In this document: one piece after another, positions 59,483 to 64,000 of the stretch
Layout of the letters: every line of letters begins with the position of its first letter
Position numbering within the stretch: the first letter of the stretch is position 1
Assembly (NCBI RefSeq): GCF_020906275.1
Contig: NZ_CP086727.1
Coordinates: 434,001-498,000 of the forward strand
DNA: 64,000 nt
Direction: 5' to 3'
Source: Parasphingorhabdus litoris DSM 22379
GTDB lineage: Bacteria; Pseudomonadota; Alphaproteobacteria; Sphingomonadales; Sphingomonadaceae
Notes under the pieces: generated by a model
Told to the model about the DNA's origin: nothing
What the model saw: only the letters and a program-made list of their open reading frames with translations
The model's database searches: none
Made by a program: the position numbers and the translations under genes

Positions 59483-60449
59483 CGTCAGTTTCCTTCTTTT
59501 GAGTCTTTCTGTTGCCGGGTGCACCGTTCAGAAACTGGCGGATGATCGTGACATATTTTTCGGGTGCGAGATCGAAGCCGCCAAGCGAAACACCGTTGAT
59601 GTGCGTTAGACGTGCATCCGGAAACAGGGGCAGGGCTGCTTCAGTTTCCCGCTTAAGGCTGCCGTCGTTGGTGATGAGTAGAACGGGCTGTTGAACCTCC
59701 GGAAAACGATTTTCAGAAGGATAGGTGAAGACGCCATGATAGGCTTCCCAGCAATGCGGGTAACATTGCATCAGGTCGTTAAAATGTTCCTGCGCCCGCT
59801 CCTGTGATATACCAGCTTGAATAGCCGCCGTGGCGAACTCCCATTTCTTCATGAGATGGGATCCATCCCGCGCTATGGGTTCGGGCTTGGCGTTGTCGTT
59901 GTAGGCCTTGTTCCTTTCCTCACCAATGAAGAAGGGTAGGCCAGGCAGGACCAGTTTGCGGACAAGGCCCGGGTGGCGAATTGCCAATTCGGTCGCTATC
60001 AATGTGCCGGTATGATAGCCAAGCACATCGACGGGCTGATTCCGTTCGCTGCCATAGCCCATCAACTCAAGCACGATAGCAGCAGACTCGGCATAACCAT
60101 CAATCGACTGCAACGTACTGGGCCGGTCGGAGTCTCCATAGCCGGGTGTATCAATAGCAATGACTGTCCGGTCTGTTGCAATGAGTTGCATAAACTTCAA
60201 AAAATAGTCGCTGGAATATGGTGTAGGATGAAACAGGACCAGCGGTGTTTTCTGTGTGGCCTGTGTTGATCGTGCGATACGAACATGAACCTGGCCAAAC
60301 GGGCCAGCGATAAAATGTCGTTCGATTTCTATGGTTGAGATGTCAGCACGGGCATGTTGCTGGGATGTAGCGGTACCCTCGGTTGCGGCAAAAAAAGGCG
60401 CGGATGCCAAAACACAGACCAGAAAAATGCAAGTTCGATAAAGCCGCAT
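59469..60449 (-). CDS. Exported alpha/beta hydrolase with His at the nucleophile elbow
   Basis: A 326-residue alpha/beta hydrolase with a signal peptide (RTCIFLVCVLASAPFFAA). It has LVLFHPTPYSSDYF and IDTPGYGDSD; the elbow VDVLGYHTGTLIATE aligns to the family with His in place of Ser. The terminal segment where catalytic His is expected reads INGVSLGGFDLAPE, without His. It is the exported counterpart of the 53780-54586 protein. GGAGGTC precedes ATG; operator 53 bases upstream. It leads a two-gene operon with the exported nitrilase-like protein. Confidence 0.85.
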   Translation of the reverse strand: MRLYRTCIFLVCVLASAPFFAATEGTATSQQHARADISTIEIERHFIAGPFGQVHVRIARSTQATQKTPLVLFHPTPYSSDYFLKFMQLIATDRTVIAIDTPGYGDSDRPSTLQSIDGYAESAAIVLELMGYGSERNQPVDVLGYHTGTLIATELAIRHPGLVRKLVLPGLPFFIGEERNKAYNDNAKPEPIARDGSHLMKKWEFATAAIQAGISQERAQEHFNDLMQCYPHCWEAYHGVFTYPSENRFPEVQQPVLLITNDGSLKRETEAALPLFPDARLTHINGVSLGGFDLAPEKYVTIIRQFLNGAPGNRKTQKKETDDGRE

Positions 60450-60702
60450 GAAAGACCTCCTTCCCGATTATTTTAGCATTGATGGCCAGAATGCAAGAAA
60501 AATGTCCGGACAAATTATCTTATGAGAAATGACTGAAATCCAACATATACTGAACATAAGAAGCTTAAGAGTGATATTTTTGCGACAGTTTTTGCATACA
60601 GTTCGCATTAATAGAAAATTTGTCTGGACAAATTTGCTTAGCAGTGGAAATTAGCAATTGGAGAAAAATGTCCGGACAATTGGACATCAGGGAGAAGTTA
60701 TA
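60450..60702. promoter_or_regulatory. Divergent control region with three TTGTCCGGACAA-like sites
   Basis: Sites are ATGTCCGGACAA at 60502-60513, TTGTCTGGACAA at 60620-60631 (within the wider AAATTTGTCTGGACAAATTT), and ATGTCCGGACAA at 60668-60679. The first is nearest the hydrolase gene on the minus strand; the other two precede the TonB receptor, the last only 24 bases before its ATG. The spacing between the last two centres is 48 bases. The rest of the 253 bases is AT-rich and gene-free. Confidence 0.8.
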
Positions 60703-63132
60703 ATGAAAACCGTACTCAAAGGCCTTTTGTTAGCCGCTACTGCGGCAACCCCAACGCATGTATTAGCGCAGGATGTTGGACAACAAGATGCCGTGGAATC
60801 CGATAATGTTATCGTGGTTACTGCTCGTAAGAGAGAAGAAAGCCTGCAAAATATCCCTGTTGCAGTTAGCGTTTTTGGCGAAGATTTGATTGATGAAGCA
60901 AATATATCCGGACTAGAGCAAATCTCTGACTTCACCCCTGGTTTTCAGTTGCAATCTGCATTTGGGCGCGACGCTGATCGCCCAGTCATTCGCGGCACAT
61001 CCAATATTCTGATTTCCGAGGGGAAGGTAGGTTTCTTCATTGATGGCGTCCCCTTTGTTGGCGCTTCAACCGCGCTAGATTTGGAGAATTATCGCCGGGT
61101 AGAAGTGATCAAAGGCCCACAAAGCGCTGTCTTTGGTCGTGGCACGCTCTCTGGTGCAGTAAACTATGTATCCAAGCAGCCAACGGATGAGCTAACGGCT
61201 GATTTTGAGCTAACCGCTGCGACCCATGATGACTATGAGATTTTTGGCCGTGTAGCTGGGCCGATCGCTGATGGATTAAGTGGCTTTGTTTCCGGCAAAT
61301 ATAACAGCTTCGGCGGTGATTACACAAATTCGGTCACGGGCAACAGTCTCGGGCAAGAAACTCTGACAATTTCGGCGGGGCTCAATTATCAAAGCGATGG
61401 TTTTGAAGCCAGTGTCATTTATCTTCGGACGGAAGACGATGACGATCACTATGCTATCGGACTCCAGGATTCTAGCTTCAACAATATCTTTACCGAAGGC
61501 AGTCGGGGATATTTCCAAGGCGAAGTAGAACTGCGGGAACCCATTGGCCTGAATACGGACGAGTTGATCGAGCCAGGATTAAACCGGAAGGCAAATCGCA
61601 TCATTGCGACTGCTACAGCCGAGCTGGGCGATTCTGGTTATACGGCAACAGCCTTGTTTGGATATACGGATATCACGGAACGGACTGGTACTGATCAGAC
61701 CTTTAATGATCAGACCGCCCTTTTTATCAGCTCGCCATTTGTTTGTGCTAACTTCATTCCAGATTGTGCCTTTGGCGTGTCGCCGTTCAACACGGATTCT
61801 GAGATTGAGCGTACTGCAATCTCAGCAGAGCTGCGATTTGCCTCGCCGCAAGACAAAGCAATCCGCTTTGAAATTGGCGGGTTCTTTTTTGATGATCAGA
61901 CTAATGGCACCGATTATGGGCGCAAGCAGACGGAATTTGGTTTTGATTCAATATCGGAAACAGATGTTACGACTAACCTGGCGGCTTTTGGTTCGGTTGA
62001 ATTTGACGTGACGGACCGTCTTACAATTGGTGGCGAGCTACGGATTGCTAGAGAAGAAATTGGTACACGGCCCGGAGACTCCTATCGACTCGGCGATTTG
62101 TTTGCCGGCGTCACGGACCCAGATAGAATTATTGCAGGCGATGGGGCTGTCCGGAATGCGACATTCAAGTCTGTTCTTCCGCGCATTACGGTTGATTATC
62201 AGGCAAATGACGATTTGTTGGTTTATGCTAAATATTCGGAAGGCAACTCTCCTGGCGGTTTCAACTCGACAGACGCGCCGATAACCACTTTTGGGGAAGA
62301 GAGCCTGAAAAACTACGAGGTTGGTATCAAATCCGAGCCTTTAGATGGTTTGCGGGTGAATTTGGCCGGATTTTTCATTGACTACGGTGATCAGGTGCTC
62401 ACCAGCACGTTTACGACTGGAGCTGGGGGGGTAGATTCCTTCAGCGACAATATCGGAGATACGGAAATTTATGGCCTGGAGCTGGATGCGACATGGCGCG
62501 TAACCGATTTCCTCACTTTATCAGGAACATATGCTTATATTGATGCTGAAGTCACAAATGGTGTCAGCACCGACCAAGCTATTTTGTTGGGCGGAACGAC
62601 GGGGACAGGAACGGTTGCAGATCCCAATAATCCTGGTGCAACTCTGGTGACAACAGACGGCTGTACCAATCCAGCGGCTATTTTGGATGCCGGGCAACTT
62701 CTTGGTGACGGCACTTTGACAACTGGCCCTATACCTTGTGCAACTTTCGCTGATGTTTCCGGCCAGACACCACCCTTGGTATCTAAGCATCAGGCGACCT
62801 TCAGCGCTGCATTTGATGTTCCCATTGGAGATAGTGGTTGGGATATTTTTGCCCGTGGCGACGTGATCTATAGATCCTCTTTCTTTGCCCAAATTCATAA
62901 TCTGGCGGAAACGGGAGATTCGACAAAAGTCAATTTTTCCGCCGGTGTTCGGAAAGATAATCTGACTTTAAGATTCTGGGTCAAGAACGCTTTCCAAGAT
63001 GAAACGCCGCGCGGTATTTTGCGATATGTCGATTTTTCGGCCCCAACACTCAATGGAGTGCGGCAGCGTGCGTTTGCGATTACTCCGCCTGAGAGACGTC
63101 AATTTGGTGTTACGCTAAGCGGGTCCTTTTGA
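60703..63132 (+). CDS. TonB-dependent outer-membrane receptor
   Basis: An 809-residue receptor: signal peptide MKTVLKGLLLAATAATPTHVLA, TonB-box-like NVIVVTARKRE, plug (about 40-165, with IKGPQSAVFGRGTLSGAVN), barrel ending in Phe of GVTLSGSF. ATG 60703 with GGAGAAG is preferred to the ORF start at 60658, which lies within the operator array. The gene is more AT-rich than most neighbours, perhaps a later arrival. It is followed by a paralogous receptor gene. Confidence 0.93.
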   Translation: MKTVLKGLLLAATAATPTHVLAQDVGQQDAVESDNVIVVTARKREESLQNIPVAVSVFGEDLIDEANISGLEQISDFTPGFQLQSAFGRDADRPVIRGTSNILISEGKVGFFIDGVPFVGASTALDLENYRRVEVIKGPQSAVFGRGTLSGAVNYVSKQPTDELTADFELTAATHDDYEIFGRVAGPIADGLSGFVSGKYNSFGGDYTNSVTGNSLGQETLTISAGLNYQSDGFEASVIYLRTEDDDDHYAIGLQDSSFNNIFTEGSRGYFQGEVELREPIGLNTDELIEPGLNRKANRIIATATAELGDSGYTATALFGYTDITERTGTDQTFNDQTALFISSPFVCANFIPDCAFGVSPFNTDSEIERTAISAELRFASPQDKAIRFEIGGFFFDDQTNGTDYGRKQTEFGFDSISETDVTTNLAAFGSVEFDVTDRLTIGGELRIAREEIGTRPGDSYRLGDLFAGVTDPDRIIAGDGAVRNATFKSVLPRITVDYQANDDLLVYAKYSEGNSPGGFNSTDAPITTFGEESLKNYEVGIKSEPLDGLRVNLAGFFIDYGDQVLTSTFTTGAGGVDSFSDNIGDTEIYGLELDATWRVTDFLTLSGTYAYIDAEVTNGVSTDQAILLGGTTGTGTVADPNNPGATLVTTDGCTNPAAILDAGQLLGDGTLTTGPIPCATFADVSGQTPPLVSKHQATFSAAFDVPIGDSGWDIFARGDVIYRSSFFAQIHNLAETGDSTKVNFSAGVRKDNLTLRFWVKNAFQDETPRGILRYVDFSAPTLNGVRQRAFAITPPERRQFGVTLSGSF

Positions 63133-63147
63133 TTGTATGTTGGTTTG

Positions 63148-63176
63148 ACGGAAGTGGGTGAGGGGGTCACTTCCGT
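63148..63176. terminator. Hairpin between tandem receptor genes
   Basis: A 9-bp perfect stem (63148-63156 with 63168-63176, core CGGAAGTG) and 11-base loop shortly after the first receptor's stop. It lacks a T run, so it may stabilise the upstream message or attenuate rather than end transcription. Confidence 0.5.
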
Positions 63177-63246
63177 GAAGCTGCATAGGTTGAACAACCA
63201 TAAAGATAATTACAGTCGAGACAGACTAAAAAGGGAGTAGATGGTC

Positions 63247-64000
63247 ATGAAATCAGTACTGCGTGTTTCATTGCTGGCAACCAGCATTATGGTATCCGCG
63301 CCAGCCTATGCGCAAGCAGAGTCCGGTGCAGAAGCAGCAGACGAAGATCCCAATGTAATCATCGTCACAGCACGCAAAACGGCGGAATCAATCAACGATG
63401 CCCCTGTCGCTGTGACCGCATTCACATCTGAAAGTCTCGACGAGCAAAACCTGCGGGACGTGAATGATATTGCGACGCTGACACCGGGTTTGAGTTTCAG
63501 TCAGGCTTTTGGTCGCGGCACGGATCGTCCGGTTATTCGCGGTCTTGGTAACGTTCTGGCCGGGGTGCAGTTTGGCGTTGAATCTGGCGCATCAGTTTTC
63601 ATAGACGGCGCGCTGTTCCGCGGCGATATCCAATCGATCAACTTTGATGCTCTGGAACGAGTCGAAGTGGTGAAAGGTTCACAATCGGCGCTCTATGGCC
63701 GGAATACCTATTCGGGCGCGATTAACTTCATCACCAAAAATCCAGGTGATGAATTTGGCGGGCAAGTTCGCGGCAGAATTGCCGAATTCGGCGAATATGA
63801 AGTGACCGGCAGTCTTGACCTGCCGATCATTCCCGGCGTTCTCGCAGCGCGCGTTGATGGCCGTTACTATAATTACGAAGGCGAGTTTACCAACCAGATT
63901 TCCGGTCGCCAGGATGTTGGTGGCGAACGAACGACGTCTTTTGCAGGAACGCTGTTCTACACGCCGACAGATGACTTCGATTTCCGGATCCGTGTCGGAT
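63247..64000 (+). CDS. TonB-dependent receptor, N-terminal part, cut by window edge
   Basis: About 251 residues are visible: a signal peptide ending SAPAYAQ, TonB-box-like NVIIVTARKT, and the plug with VVKGSQSALYGRNTYSGAIN, then the first barrel strands. It is a paralog of the receptor before it: both have DRPVIRG, FIDG and RVEV(V/I)KG at the same places. ATG 63247 lies nine bases after GGGAG; ATG 63241 is in frame but too close. No operator was found between the two receptor genes. Confidence 0.9.
   Translation, partial: MKSVLRVSLLATSIMVSAPAYAQAESGAEAADEDPNVIIVTARKTAESINDAPVAVTAFTSESLDEQNLRDVNDIATLTPGLSFSQAFGRGTDRPVIRGLGNVLAGVQFGVESGASVFIDGALFRGDIQSINFDALERVEVVKGSQSALYGRNTYSGAINFITKNPGDEFGGQVRGRIAEFGEYEVTGSLDLPIIPGVLAARVDGRYYNYEGEFTNQISGRQDVGGERTTSFAGTLFYTPTDDFDFRIRVG

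Noticed and set aside
1..64000. tRNA, rRNA, CRISPR arrays, transposases, integrases, attachment repeats
   Set aside because: I looked for cloverleaf-type sequences, regular repeats and mobile-element proteins and saw none; genes are packed closely on both strands.

Overview
The window looks like about 64 kb of a sphingomonad-type alphaproteobacterial chromosome. I infer this from four TonB-dependent receptors, GTG/ATGA-coupled genes and the protein families present; I could not run a taxonomic search. It is almost entirely one catabolic island. I found no rRNA, tRNA, CRISPR, transposase or phage genes, and no gene-free stretch longer than 300 bases.

Layout. (1) 1-3210: a hydantoinase A fragment and an HMG-CoA lyase-like gene on the minus strand, a divergent CaiB-type CoA-transferase, and a GntR/FCD regulator. 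(2) 3342-8141: an operon of an Asp/Glu/hydantoin-racemase-like protein, two SnoaL-like proteins, a TonB receptor and an isochorismatase-fold amidohydrolase. Regions 1 and 2 each carry the same 12-bp palindrome ATTGTATACAAT. (3) 8146-18282, minus: PhoX-like protein, NmrA-like reductase, KstD-type flavoprotein, CoA-transferase, HMG-CoA lyase-like, LeuD, LeuC, a small lipocalin-like protein and an alpha/beta hydrolase. (4) 18368-24760, plus: isochorismatase, two NodB/PuuE-like deacetylases, aldehyde dehydrogenase, methyltransferase, a small partner protein and a quinone oxidoreductase-like enzyme. (5) 24750-31964: an unknown protein, a membrane protein, then a minus operon MFS - FAD oxidase - exported nitrilase-like protein - methyltransferase - small partner. 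(6) 32086-37848: TonB receptor, LysR, lipocalin-like protein, membrane protein, DUF1838 protein. (7) 37958-42851: CitE-, MaoC-, acyl-CoA dehydrogenase- and two CaiB-type genes. (8) 42860-52842: GntR/UTRA regulator and a long plus operon with two MmgE/PrpD proteins, a PaaK-like CoA ligase, amidase, HapK-like protein, SDR, GFA protein, deacetylase, crotonase and VOC protein. (9) 52858-60449, minus: AhpD-like, YCII, two unusual alpha/beta hydrolases, MFS, two VOC proteins, a medium-chain reductase, DUF1330 and a second exported nitrilase-like protein. (10) 60703-64000: two tandem TonB receptors, the second cut by the window edge.

Regions 3-10 are tied together by a second palindrome, TTGTCCGGACAA (best form AATTTGTCCGGACAAATT), found at ten or more promoter-proximal places. 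The GntR/UTRA protein at 42860-43639 is the best candidate to read it. My reading is an inducible pathway: TonB receptors and MFS permeases take up the substrate; periplasmic nitrilase-like proteins, amidase, isochorismatases and deacetylases act on amide or C-N bonds; oxidoreductases process the skeleton; and CoA-transferases, HMG-CoA lyase-like, LeuCD-like, MmgE/PrpD, MaoC and CitE-type enzymes break branched (di)carboxylic acids down to central metabolites. The substrate cannot be named from sequence.

The oddest theme is loss of textbook catalytic residues. Two nitrilase-fold proteins have Ser for Cys, the racemase-like protein has Thr and Ser for both Cys, three alpha/beta hydrolases have His at the nucleophile position, and the crotonase lacks both Glu. 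Two gene modules (methyltransferase plus small FDDP protein; six-TM-type membrane protein) occur twice inside the regulon.
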